From NCBI GenBank assembly GCA_964020975.1, contig OZ026624.1, forward strand, positions 70,730,091-70,794,090: a stretch of 64,000 nucleotides of DNA. The letters are read 5' to 3'. Shown piece after piece: positions 40,301-54,477 of the stretch (within the stretch, counting starts at the first letter, position 1; each line of letters opens with the position of its first letter). The notes under the pieces were generated by a model that worked only from the letters and a program-made list of their open reading frames with translations, was not told where the DNA came from and searched no databases. A program made the translations under genes and the position numbers. The DNA is from Hermodice carunculata. Taxonomy: Eukaryota; Annelida; Polychaeta; Eunicida; Amphinomidae.

Positions 40301-43300
40301 TCTGCACAGAATTTGGTCTGCTTTGCAGGTAAATATAGGTCATCAAGGCCTCTAAAATCATATTTCATGGGAGTATAGTGGTAAGAGTGTACATTTGTGT
40401 TTTCTCATACATTTTTGGCCAGCTTGAAGATGAAATGCCTTATATGTGAATACCTGTAATATCTGCATTGAGGATGGGATGCCACCAGCTCAGGCACATA
40501 ATGGGTCGTGTAGGATTATGTAAGTGTGGATAACCTAATGATACAAAAACAACATTCTGTCATATATGTTGGAGCGAAACAATGAGAGTTCCTCGCTAAG
40601 TGCCCTTGTCCTGTTATGTCCAGCTGTTGGGGCTGGCACTGGGGACGTTAACCCTTTGTAGTCCCAGTCACTAGAACAGTTACGTGATGACTTAAATGAA
40701 TTATTATACATGCAGTGTTCCCCCTCTTATAAGGCCATCCCAAATGCACTGGAAATGTGGCCTTATAAGATGGGCGGTCTTTCTTGAGGGGCAAAATTTT
40801 ACATGCTACTATACAATAAAACCTGTCTTGAGAGAGTCCCCCCCCCCCGCCAAAAGAGGGTACATAAAGCAGGTGGTCTCGCAATAGAGGTGCAATAACA
40901 TGGGAAAGATGGCAAAAGGGACATATAAACATGGTCTGAAAATGCAGGTGGTCTTTCCTCTCTGTAGTCTCTCAAAACAGGTTTCACTGTACTTGCCGCA
41001 TGGAAAAGTGGCCTCTGTAGAGGGGATGACCCTGGTGAGAGGAGCCGATAAGAGGGGGACCACTGTAATGATTTTGCCTTCCAGTTCCTCATGTGAAGAC
41101 CTGTCATTCAAGTACCAGCATGCCTAGTCTATGATGGTACTTCTGAAGAAAGCAGGTGGTCAGGGTCACCAGCTATTTCTGGCAAACTCTGAGCATAGGA
41201 CTCCATTAAAAATTAACACTTTAAGGGTCAAGTATGTAATCTGTTTTCCCCACTGATATACATGCATGGTATGCAAAAAGGATTCGTGGTCATACATGTT
41301 CCAACTGCAAGTGATGGAATTTTTGGCTCCAATCCATTATATAACTTTTTTATACATTAAACATGTTAAATATATGATATGTATGCCACCCAGAAATTTA
41401 AAGACCGCCATTTATTACTTTCAGTTTGCTTTCATCATTTTGAAGTTTAACATATGATAACATAAAGATAAAAAGGCAAAAAAGTTAAAAAGTCAACTTT
41501 ATGCAACAATGTACAACTAGTGATTTGTATGTGTATCTTGTACCAGTATATATTTCAGTGTCATTTAGCCTAAATTTAGGGGGAAAAAAACTACATGTTA
41601 GACCTCCTTCACTGGGTACGGAACTTATAATAATAAAACTGATTTTCTGCTTTGTATTTCGATCCTTGAGAGAAAATTCAAATGTTATCAAAAAAAAACA
41701 AAAAAAAAACAAAAAAAACCTGAATAGCTGTGCTTTAGTTTATGAAGTTTGCAAAGAGAGCTTTGGCCCACCCCAAAGGCAAACTAACCCTTAAAGTGCT
41801 GATTTAAGATTGAGTCAACAGCTTAGCTTGGGACACATTGTGCACAACTTGTCCCGAAGAAAGCTGTTGACTAAGAGTACTTTTTGCTTTAGATGAGGCA
41901 TGGTGGTATTTGAATGAAAGGTATCTTCATGAGGAATTTGAATCTTAACCATATATGTTTAATGCTAGTTTGAAAACGACTATAGCAGTGATTAGCACTT
42001 TAACAGTTAACATTGTTTCCTTTCACCAATGAAGAACAATGCTGACTTGCTCTATTTGACAGGGAAGGGGTTAAATATTTAAGTAAGAGGACCTGGAATA
42101 AGTTATCCACAGCTTCCACATTACAGTGATTATACAACTGTGTCTGTCTCTGCCACAAAGTGGCGAGCGGCACTCCGCAAATATTTGCCATTGTTTATGC
42201 TGGTGTGTCTGACAATAGTCTAGATGGCCCCAAGTCTTTGTTTTGGCTGTTGTTAAGATTGTGGGTGATTGAGGGGGAGGGGTATTTCCATTGTATTTTG
42301 TACAATTGGGTTAATATCAGCACACAATTTATGTGATACTTTCACTTTTTAAGTCATTGAGAGAATTTTTATATACTGGAGCACTAGACCCTGTCTTTCA
42401 CTTGACATTTTCTATATGATATAATTAAATAGCAAGTTCAGGATATACATTAGGCTGTCGGTAGTGATTTCAGTGGTGACTTGTACTTTTCTTGTAACAA
42501 CACTCCTGATTCACCTGCAAAGTGCAATAAAATAAAATAAAATTGGAAATATTTAAAGTAAAGATTCATATTGTGACAATGTGTTTATTATTTCTTGTAT
42601 GCAATGTTTATTCAATGGTTATACAAGTGTATAACCATTGAATAAACATTGCATACATCTTCCTAGCTACTATCGTCCGACTCTCTTATCGTCTCTTATC
42701 ATCATTCTTTTACACAACTTTTGATTCAGATTCTACATTTAAATAGATATTGACATCAAATTTAAGACAAATTGCAGAACACAGTTCAAAGCTAAAAAGT
42801 GTGTCTCATTTCTAATTTATGTTGTTTCTGAAATACAGGTTTATGTTTAAATCTTCAGTGATGACAGATAAAAGGCAAGTTAATTTTAACTGACTGGGAT
42901 GACAAAAATACACAGAATTTTGAAAATTTGAGACACACTTTTTTGATTTGTCACATAAACTTCGCTTTTTACCCTCAGCCCATAAAGTGCCGTTACTACT
43001 TGGGTAAAAGGCAAATAGCAGTTATTCATTCTAGAATGAAGATGGGCTGTAGCCAGTTGAACGGTGACCTCTTCAAAATACGTGTTGTTGATTCCCCCCT
43101 TATGTTCATGTGGTGATAATGCAGAAAGTACTTACCACTTCTTTTTTGAGTGCAACAAATATGTTCTCTTGAGGGATGACTTACAGTCAAAGATACTACA
43201 GTATGAAAACTTTAATTTGAGAACAGTACTATTTGGTATTGAAAGCAAAGGAGATACAAAGAAACATAATGAGAATATTTTTGAAGCTGTGCACAAATTC

Positions 43301-46091
43301 ATTGAGAATTCAAATAGGTTTAAAACATGATGTTGATAAATTTTGTTATACCTACTGTACCTCAAAGAGTAATTTTTAAACATTAAGCTCACACATTACC
43401 CTCTCTCTATTCTTATTGTGGTCTTGTTTGTACATCTATCTGTGTACTAGTGCCTTGCAACTTTTTGTTGTCTTGTTCTATATGTACAAGAGGCCCTAAT
43501 ATAGGCTGGTGAGCCTGTCGGCCAATTGTTCTTTTGAATAAAATACGTTTAAACCAAACTGCCGGAGGGTATTGTCATCCCCTGTGTCATCTGTCAGTCC
43601 ATCTTGTTGACGTTACCGCGATACCTCAAAATATATTCACAGTAGCTGCACCAATTTTTTGTCACAGAAGGACTGTATGATGGACCACATATAAAACCAG
43701 CTTCTTCTGACTATTTTTTACCTTTTTATAAAACTTTCAATGTGTTTATTTGAAAGCCGTCTGAGTGGCGTCAACCCTGACAAGGTTACTGCGATATCTA
43801 AAAAAAATATTGACTACAGCTTTACCAAATTGTTATCAGAGATGTATCCTATGATGGACCAGGCTCCTATTTAAAACCAGCATCCTTTGATTATTTGTTA
43901 ACTTTTTATGAAACTTTTAATGTATTTATTTGACGGTTGTCTGAGTTGCATCAACCCTGAAGACGTTACCACAATATCTCAAAAAATATTGACCACAGCT
44001 TGACTAAATTTTGGTCAGATATGCATCTTACGATGGACCAGGTTCCTATTATAAAACCAGCTTCCTCTTTGTATTGATAAACTTTTTATGAAACTTTAAA
44101 GTATTTATCATCAAGGCCATCTGAGTGGTGCACAAAGGGACGATGTTACCATTATATCTAAACAAGGATCCAACACTGCTTCACTAATTTTTTTTTAGAT
44201 GGACATTATAGGGGACTTCATTCTTATTGAAGACCAGCATCCTCATATTATTTTGAAACTTGTTTTGAAACTTTTGAAGTATTTTTTTTTCACATGAAGA
44301 CTGTCTGACTGACGCACAGTACAGTGGTCACTGTCACCAGAACTTGCCACAAGAACACATCCAAAAGTGCTCTTTCATTTCATAGACAACAATATGGAAA
44401 TTGTATGGAAAATATTCTACTGTAAAAGTCTCCCCAAAAATTTGCAGAATTGAGGAAATCATTGTGGGCACCGAGGGTACTCCATTCTCTGAATGCTATT
44501 TTTAGCAAATTTGAGGTGCTCACGTTCAAATTGAATTGATATATGTGCAGTGTTGCTGATCCTCCCGAATCATTCGGAAGTCCCCGGAAAATTCAGGTAT
44601 GTGCTGTCTGCCCTCCCGACTCCCAAAGTACCCCAAGAATCTCACGAAAATTACCACAAATGTCATTCCAAAAAAATAATGTGGTAAGTTTTAACAAATC
44701 TACTTTTCACGGTGATATTTGTAAGGCAAATGAAGCTTCTGTGCTTCTCACGGCATGTTTCATGCCACCACTCAAACTTGAAACCAAGCACCCTCAAATG
44801 CCATGGAAATGCATGTTTTGATGTCTATTTTTGAAAATGTTTCCAGACCCCTCCTATGTGTAATTGTTATGTAAGCTCATAATTATGACATGGTTATCTT
44901 AGTAACGTTTTGCCTCGTGTTTTCAGTTTCGATTGGTGGTGAAGACGGCTTTGAAGTTGTTGTTGGTGTTTGTGGAGTACACAGAATGCAACACACTACT
45001 TCTGATCCAAGCTGTCAACATCGTGGATGGAGGCAGAGGTGAGACATGCTTTAGTTTTGATCGGTATAAAACTAGTGATAATGTGTCCACAAGCAGTGTT
45101 TTACTGTTCGCCCATTCCCCCATAAACTGCCTAAAACTGGCTAGTGGTCAAATGTCGTTTGCTTCAGTGTCTTCACCTACTTTCAATAATAATGAAACAC
45201 GATTGGACTGAGAGTTGTAGATGAGATTTATCGAGATAACATGACACAGGTCAACAGCTTTCCTTGGAGTGGGTTGGGTGCTTAACCCACAACAATGAAA
45301 GCTGTTAGCTCAGTCTGAGTTTAAGGAGAAAAGGGTTAAAAATTACCAGAAATGATATACAGTGAAACCTGCTTTGGGAGACCACTGTAGTGACAGACCA
45401 CCTGCCTTGTAACTCTATATCTCCAAAGGCCCTTTTCATATCTCTCTCATGTCATTGTACCTCCATTGAGAGACCACCTGCCTTAAGTGACCACTTTTTG
45501 GCCTGCCCTTGGGATGGTCTCTCAAAGCAGGTTTTACTGTAGGTGATTAGTCAACAGCTTTTTCAGCACATTCTGGGTATATTGTGTCCAAAGTATACCA
45601 AAGATAGCTATTGTCTCTGTCCCCAGGGGGTTAAATCAATTTGGTCCCAACATCCGGAGTCATCCAGTTTAATTTGAGCATGACGGTAGCCATGGCCTTG
45701 TGCCCTTTGCAAGGACACACATACGGAAACAAAACACAGAAAATTAGTTCTATAATTGCTAAATACTGAGTCTGATTGATCCAATGAGCAAACCTTATTG
45801 GTATTTAGGTAAAATGTTGAGCACCCTTAGGCACTTAAGTATATATCCTTGTTATTGACAGGGATGACAAATTTTGACCTTATGAATTTTACAAATACCA
45901 ATCTACTGATCTCACATACTTCTTGCTGATGTTTTTGTGGAGATAAGGCATGATGAAAACAAAACTGCTTGACATAAACAAGTGTTATCTTAAGTTCCTG
46001 TCATCAGAGAGATATATGATTATTCTTTAAGTACATGTATGGATTATTGTTATCCACTTGATGGTACCTAAATGTATCATCACGCATGTCA

Positions 46092-46141
<50 letters not shown>

Positions 46142-48348
46142 ATTTAGAATATGCAACGAGCAAACAGCATTCTCTCAGTCCACTTAGCTTTTTTTATTTT
46201 TTTTTTATTTTTGCAAGTTCAACAAAAAATGTATGGGACAAAAAAAACTGAAAATCTATAATTTGATCAATGACAATGTGGCATTTTAAGGAGAAGATGA
46301 GGTATATGACCTTATTATGGCATACAGTGAAATTTAATGATAATAGCACTCAGATTTCTGACATATTTACTTAACTCAAGTTTTGAGGGATACAAAGTAA
46401 AATTCTTCGCTGTTTGGCACATTACAATGAGGTCTGACTAAATATAGATATACTGGGTGATGTTTGCTTCTTACTGAGAACTGCAAATCCTTGAAAATTA
46501 ACTGAAGGGTGTGACATGTGATGTAAAACCCCACAAACAATGTGGGAAATACATTATTCACATGCCACAAATTTTCCAGCATCCAAGCACCACCAGGAAC
46601 CACTCAAATGAGGACAGGGACATTTAGGATATATGTATTTTATTACTTGGGGGTGGGCATTGTGTAGGTATATGACATGCTATCAGATGACATGGACACT
46701 GGGTACAGATTTGTGATTTGATACTTGAATCCTGGATGACAAAGTACATAGTCCTGCCTTTTTTTCTCCATTTTTTTTTTCTCCAGCTTGTTATTCAGCA
46801 TACATGATATCATAAAACGAAAGTAAGTATGACCAAATTACAAAGGTTTTTCCTTGCATTTTGTATGATGATAATAACTCAGACTTCCTGGTGTCAAATC
46901 TATATCATCTGATAATGGGGTGAAAAGAACACAGTCAAGAACTGCAAAAAATGTATTTTTTCACCCAAGTACAAGTGCAACCAACTTGACAAAGTACTTT
47001 ACAACAAATGTCCAAAAATCAATATGAGTGGACTTTAACTGTATATTACCACAGCCTTTTTGCTTGCATGTCTTTTTAAGAATATATGTGGACTAGTTTC
47101 TCTGTTATTGAGGATGCAGTCTGTCTGTTTCTTAAGTAATCATAGGATCAGTATATTTGGTTGCCAGGTGTGATTTGTACACCAAATTTCTCACAAACAC
47201 ATCCAGGCTTTTTGAACAAATTTATGATGGAGTAGATAGGAGATGCACACATGGGTACCTAAGTCCTGCCTGATACTATGCCAAGCACACATATTCCAGT
47301 ATTAGTCTGTATGTGAATTGATTTTTTCCAGACCTTTATCCTTTAAAGGTCAATTCGTGTTTTCTAAATATCCGCTTGTAACTTTCATCTGCAAGGTAAG
47401 AAAAGATTGACAACTTTGGATGAAGTTTATTGATGGACTCCTGGACCCAGATAGAGAGAATTTAATGAGAGCATGTGTAATTGAACTCCTTTTTACCGCT
47501 CGGCCTTTAGGCCTGAGCGGTATTGTCGTCACCTACGCGTCTGTCCACCCGTGCCTTGTTATCACTCTTATGTCCAAAAATACTCACTTAACAGAGTACA
47601 AATTTTTATCACAAGGGGCCATTGAGCTGGTTCAGGTGCCTATCGAAAAGAAGGTCACTAGGTCACATATTTAAGTCACAGTACTACATTAAAAAAAGGC
47701 GTTTACACAATATCTAAAAAATATTGAATGTAGCTTCAGCAATTAATTATGACTGTTGGTCCTAAGGATGCCTGAGATGCCTAGTGAAAACTATGTCTTT
47801 GGGTCATATATTTAGGTCACAGTGCTGCCTTGAAGAAAAATGGCCTTGCCATGATATCTCTGCTCATTGAATTTGCACCAAAGCTTTGTCATTAGGTCAA
47901 ACAGAAGTAACCTTGACCTACCGGAGGGGTATTGTCGTCACCTACACGTCCATCCATCTGTCTGTCGGTCTGTCCTGGCCGAATGGTTTTCAGTCACTGA
48001 TCGGCTTTTAGTACTTAGCTGAGCTGACTTGTTAGTCAGCCGAGCTTATGTGATGGTCAGCTCAGATTCTGAGAGATGTCCGTTGTCCATCCACAATTCA
48101 CATTTTCAAATTCTCCAAAATAGTCGGCCAAATTTGATGATAATGTTCTCTAAGGTGCATTTTCAGCAATTGTGTCAAAATTGTCACAGTCCATTGATTT
48201 TCTGTTGTTGTTGTTGGGGGTGGGGTGGGGTTTGTTCTTTTTTGGAGAAATCTTTGAAAAATCTTCTACTCCAAAACTTCTGAGCCAATGGCCTCAATAT
48301 TGCATAGGACACGTCTGGTGATCTGCAGACCTTGTTCAACAGGTAGCA

Positions 48349-48419
<71 letters not shown>

Positions 48420-51400
48420 TGACAGGCTTTTTTATCCTATTTTTGACTTCTCCAAAATCATCACTCAGATTGATGAATTTTTGTTGGGTTTCACTACGTT
48501 TTATTTTTTTCTCCAAAATTATAATTACTCAGATTATTTTGAAACTTGGTGGAAATGTAGCTTGTGGGATGATCAAAGAAAGATGTTCACTACTAAGGTG
48601 GGGATAGTCTGGATCTCTGATTTTGAACATATTTTTCAGTTTGGGTACCTGTTGGTTAATGTCCACATTCCTATTGATTAATATGTAAGTCAGTGGGGAC
48701 TGCAATGGAAATTCATTCACAGTCTGTGCATACGAGGTCAGCTGATCACAGGATGGTCACAGTCCTCTTGTTTTGAAAATATGAAAAATTAATGACTGGC
48801 CCCCCAACAGGCCCAGTGCTTATCATGACAGTACACAGGTATGTGACGTATCCAGACATAACATTGTGTAGATTGGCAGGTGTTTATGAAGTTGGCTCAA
48901 TCCATATCAGCTTCTGGTGTTTACTTCTGCTCCAAGTACATGCACATGTCTACAACAGAAGTTGGCAGCTTCCTGGTCAAATGAATGGTCACCGTGGCAA
49001 CCCGTAGCTCGCATTGTTGTCATGGTGACAATCAACAATCCCATGCTTTCACATGCTGGTGTTTGGGCGGTGTGTTTTATGGACTTGGTCAGGGATCAAT
49101 ATAACATCAAAATCTTCGATGGATTATTATAATCTTTGATAAATATCTGAGATTTGTAGTAACCCTAGCCGCAGACATGGCCTTTCCGAGGGGTTGGGTT
49201 TGAGCTTACAAGAAGTTGGAGGGAAAGAGACTGTTTTTCGTCTGGCAAGATGTGACCTTTCCACTTGTATGCTAAGGGAATTTTAGTTGAAGTAAATTCA
49301 ATAATGGAAATCAGAAAAGGTCTGCATGTGAATAGCTCCAAACAGGTGTGAAAGATTTATCATCTGAATCAGCTCCTTTAGAATTCATACATTCTATTAT
49401 GCAAGAAGATTGCAGGAACAAAGTCCAGAACAGTAGGCACTCATGCATACATGTACATGTTGGCAACTGAGTCAAACATTCAATAGTGGTTGCTGTAGTA
49501 ATGACTGGAATGTCATAAAAAGACATACACACACAGAAGTACACCCCAGGGAGTTAGATTTATTATCTTGTATTGGGTTTAATTATTTTTGAATGGAAGA
49601 TATTTTCCAGTATACACGCTTTCACGTTAACATATATGTCTGACAGGGGGGGGGGAGACTTTGCATCATGTTCGCATACACGCAGACCTTTTTTTTCTGT
49701 TTGCCTTCTCCATAACTTTATGATGCCGCCATGAAAACTGATAGTTAACAGTGAGGGACATAATATTTTCATTGGCGTATACATAATTTACCTCATGCAT
49801 AGCAAAATGTATAAAATTAAAGAATTCCAAAGAAAGTCTGAGACTAAGAAGTGAAAAGTGCAAAAAATATGGGGCAAACCTGTTCACAACATATTGGTTA
49901 ACATTGTTTTCCTGTGCCGGACCTGCGTGTTTGTAGGGCTCAAGATACCTGAAATTCAGCCTCTTCGCTGTTTTGGCCGCTACAGACAGTAGAAATAATT
50001 AGGAAAAGAGGTTAAATGTTAATAAAAGAGATGTTTGATTATGTAAGGATTATTACAGTATTTAACAGAAGATATTTTGCTGTGGAGGTTAAATATTTTC
50101 AGTTGTATCGCATGACGAACTTGTGCAAAAATTTACGTTTTCCATTGTATTTAGTTGATTTCATGAAATAAGAATACACTTTTAATGTCCAGAAGTTTTA
50201 CCTTGTACCATAACTATACAATCAATACTCCAAAATTGTTTGTGTTTGTAAATGTGGGTTTGCCAGGAAGATGAAAAGATCATTGTTGTTGATTTTTTTT
50301 TTTTCAGGAGATCATAGGTCATGGACAATCTGTTGTAGTTTTGGCATCAGTGCCAGTGGATAGGTATTAATGGTGCATATACCAGAGATAATTAACCCAA
50401 GGCAGTGACATACTTGGCCATTGTTGATCACTGTTGGGTTATGTATAGCTGTACCTGTAGTCCAGTCATTATAATATAAAGCTCTGGGTGTTGAGCTGGC
50501 ACCATTCCAGTCATAACTTCAAATGTCTCTATATATTGAGATTTAATATGTGCCCTAAATATGATTTTATTAACACCTGACATTGACTGGAATAAAATTA
50601 GTTGTATTCAATAAAAAGCAGCTAGAAGACCTATTTTTCTTATTTTTCATCTTTCCTTTTGTGTTTGTAGTTAGGTTTCAGTTGTTCGGGGTTACCCGAG
50701 AAATTAGAAAAGGGGAAAAAGCAGTGAAATGCGGCATTTTCTTTATCTTATTTATTTTTTAAAAATTATTTCTATTTTTATACAATATTCAGGCTGAGCG
50801 TACTGTTCAACCTGTCCATGTACGTGTGTATATGGCTGTAGGGCAGCTTCCCTGATGTTCTTCGGGCACGATGTTTGCAAGTGCACCAAGTTCAGGTGTT
50901 AGGCTGTACCATATACCATCACGGGATCCACCAGATTTAGACGAGGCATGCTGTTACAGGGTGAAAGACCTTGACATGAGGAGTTTGATGTTGGAATCAT
51001 TATAAAAAATGTTTGGGGTTTTTTTTTACTATTTTGTGAATTGTTTGCCACTTTTCTGTGTAGGATCACATGACTGTGGAGAAGTTTGGATATTTTTAAC
51101 CCTTTCTGTGCCAAATTTTGGACTGAGTCAACAGCTCTTCTCAGTTTGCACCCGATGCATGCGGAGAAAAGCGGTTGACGTGAGGTATTCTCTCTGGAAT
51201 TATAGGCATACTGGTCCTTGAATGAAAGGTCTTTTTACGAGGAATACTAATCTGGGATCCTAATGATACTTCAGACTAGTTTGACTTAAGTAGATCGACG
51301 TTAGATGTGATTGGCACTGAAAAAGTCAAAAAGAAGTGCATGAATCACACCTCTTTTTGCCGATCATAGAGCGTGTTTGTTTGCATGAGTGACAGTATCT

Positions 51401-54400
51401 GTTCACTGCTGTGATTGTCAGTGTAAATGGATGTAAAACTTCTAAGTCTTTAACCCAGTAATTATATTCAATATATCACTTAAGTCAATCTGCTCTGGGT
51501 CTCAAGGACGTCAGAGAAACCTCTACATACATGCATATAGGCTGGCATCCTTGGCACCACAAGGTTAATCTGCTGCATTTTTTTTTTTTTTGTCTGCGTA
51601 AATTTTGCATTTGAACATCTGACATTGTGAGAGCGTATGTACTGTGGCTTTGAACATAAATCCTCTTAAAAAAAATGATGAGGTCCAGTTCTCGGGCTGA
51701 ACAGCTCTTGTGATTAATTCATTAGCTGTACATGTTCAGTATGCATAGGGATAACCTGTGCAGGTGCCGCCTATAATAAAATACTTTCACTTTTTATTTT
51801 TCTTAGCTTTTTTTTTCATACAGCTGCTGTGCTTGATCTCAGTGTAACAAAAAGTAAGCATAAAGGCTACCAATCCATTAACGCTTTCCCTTACACTAGG
51901 CAAAACCATTAACGCTTTCCCCTTACACTAGGCAAAACTAGTGAGTGGTCACATGTCATCTGCTTCATAGGTCTGGATTAATTTCAACAATAAAGACAAA
52001 CAATTTGAATTAGCATTGTGGGTGAGACCTATCAAGATAACATTCTCCCAGGTCAACAACTTTCTGTAACATGTGTTGGGTCCTTAGTGTCCTCAAAGTA
52101 ACCCATTTGTTGACAGTCTTTAACAGCCTTAATTCATGATTGAAAGAGTTAAATGTCAATTATAGCAAGTAAAAAAAAAGTACTTAAGACAACATTATTT
52201 TCAGGTTTCTGTTGATTCATGTTTTTTAAACTTGATAAATGTAAAACACTGTGTGTTCACAAGAGTTCTCCAGTACCCAGAAACAGCAAAGGTCTTCCAA
52301 TTAAAAACAGAAGTGCTGTATACCAAACTTATATGCATGGGTTACTGTACTCATTTTGTGATGGTAACTGTTCACTTGGTTGGGATTGGTGGCAGAGGCT
52401 AAATGCAACAATTATATATGTTGTTTATCAATTGACATGATGTTAAATGCATATTAAAAGGAACAGTAATTTCACTGTATTAGATTGAAATTCAAGTGGT
52501 GGGGAATTATTTTGGGGGTGACCCAGTCAAGTTCACTGGAGTACAGTGACGCATGCATCAACATGATGGGGGTGGACAGACATGCCATTTTTCTCAGGGA
52601 AAAAGTTACATGCATTGGAAAATAGAGTTTGGGAGACAAACACTTGGGACAGAAGGCTAAAAATACATTCTGGGATGTTACTGTTGAATGTCTAATTCAT
52701 TTTGCAAGAGCTGGATCTTGTGGTAGGTTCTTTTTAGTGCACTTAAAATCAAGGCATGCAAGGTAGATCTACATTGGCTGACTAATGGAGTAATCCTAAT
52801 CACGGCCGATACAAATGCGGCTGATGTTTCTGCACGATTCTGTATTTAGCTGTTGAGTCATTAACTCTTTCAGTGCCAATCACATCTAAATTCAATCTAC
52901 TTAAGTCAAACTAGTCTGAACTATCATTAGGATGCCAGATTCATATTCCTCGTAAAAAGATGTTTCATTGAAGTACCAGTATGCCAATAGTTCCAGAGAG
53001 GATATCCCAGGTCAACAGCTCCCCTAGGCTGCGCCCATTGTGCGCGCGAGAAAAGCTGTTGACTCAGTCTAAAATTTGGCACTTAGAGAGTTCAGGGACT
53101 CTGTTCGATGACAGTCAGGTTTGGCATTATATACATGGGCCTGAATTAGGAAAGACCTGATGAGATCTTGCTACTGGTACAATGTAGACGTATCAATATT
53201 TAAACCTGATTTCCCTGAAGAGCTGGTCTCCCATCTGTCAGGGAGCAACATGTGGACTCAATAACAGCTTGTAGCTCCTCGTAGGTTCTGTGCCAACTGT
53301 CTTTATGTGAATCATTTATCAGGGCTCACTATCAAATATAAAGTATGGGTAACTGTTAAACAACACTGGGCAGACACTGATTAAAACTTCTCTGTGTTAG
53401 TGGGCTGGTGCTTGGAATTATTCAGGTAAAGCCAGTTTGGCTGAAGTGACTCCAATGTATTTATTTCAGATGTGCACTCTTTAGCCAAACCAATTCTAAA
53501 GAAATTTTCAGATTGCTCTGACTAATATGACTCAAAGATGGTAAATATCTGTAAACCAGATGTCACTTGTATTAGCCTATGGCTAATTGGCTTGTGCCAG
53601 CCCAGTGTTATGATGCTTATGTATGTTCATGACTTAAGAAGTTGTCTTAAACCTTTGTTGAGGTCATGTTACTCACACTCATCCTTCATCAAAATTCCTA
53701 CACACATCTGCATCATGCCTTTGTGAAACAGAAAGGAATTTAGCTGAATAGACTGCTGAATGGGACTGCGAAGACCCACAGCAGTTTGAGATGAGCTTCA
53801 CAGTTTCCTCTTCAATCCATTCCAAACCACACATGGGCCCCCTAGTGCCAAACTGTCTGGTAACTCTCTAGTGCTAGAGGTAGGAAAACCACAATAATGT
53901 TCACTTCCGGGAACAAAGAGCAATAAGTTTGCGCATGTAAATGTGCCTCAGTGTACATCAAAATTAACTTATATTGTCACAAAAGATGTGATAAATGACT
54001 GATAATTTATACATTTATAGATATCAAGGTTGGAAACAGGTTTAAACAAAATACCAACATGCACCTTCAACACAAGAGAGTACCAAACAATTTAGCAATA
54101 GGGGGCACATGTGTGAACAAGTCCTCGATTTTTCGGCACACGTATCAACAATTAATACTCTCTCCCTTAAACCAGCCGAACCGGGCTGATAGTCACACTT
54201 TGTCTGTTTCGATATTTATGACTAATGTCAACAGTAATGAAGAGCAACCTGAATTTAAATTGTAGATGAGACTTAATAATGAAACCAGCCTGAGGTCAAC
54301 AGCTTTCCTTGTCATGGATCCCAACCCATGTCAAGGAAAGCTGTTGACTTGGTCTTAATTGGGGTGGGAAAGGGTTACGACAAATAATATGTATTCATAG

Positions 54401-54437
54401 AGACAACTTGAAGTTAGTGCTTTTCAGTATGATAAAA

Positions 54438-54477
<40 letters not shown>

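Larger units (their letters stand above)
33793..44926. other. FHOD intron c-d (11.1 kb)
   Basis: Bounded by GTAAGA and TTTTCAG. Holds a TA element at 34668, TTAA elements at 35217, 35454, 35834, 38874 and 41784, TA elements at 38126 and 40711, two perfect palindromes at 40141 and 42596, a LINE 3' end at about 42970-43555 and a tandem array at 43560-44310. About 33800-34660, 36200-38100 and 39110-40130 hold nothing I can name beyond low-complexity tracts. Confidence 0.85.

Noticed and set aside
46186-46240. Poly-T and A-rich tracts as polyadenylation or promoter signals
   Set aside because: Simple homopolymer tracts are common throughout the introns and no gene end lies nearby.
48184-48681. 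Two 110-codon open frames on opposite strands
   Set aside because: Both read through a (TA)n tract and the gctcagctga repeat.
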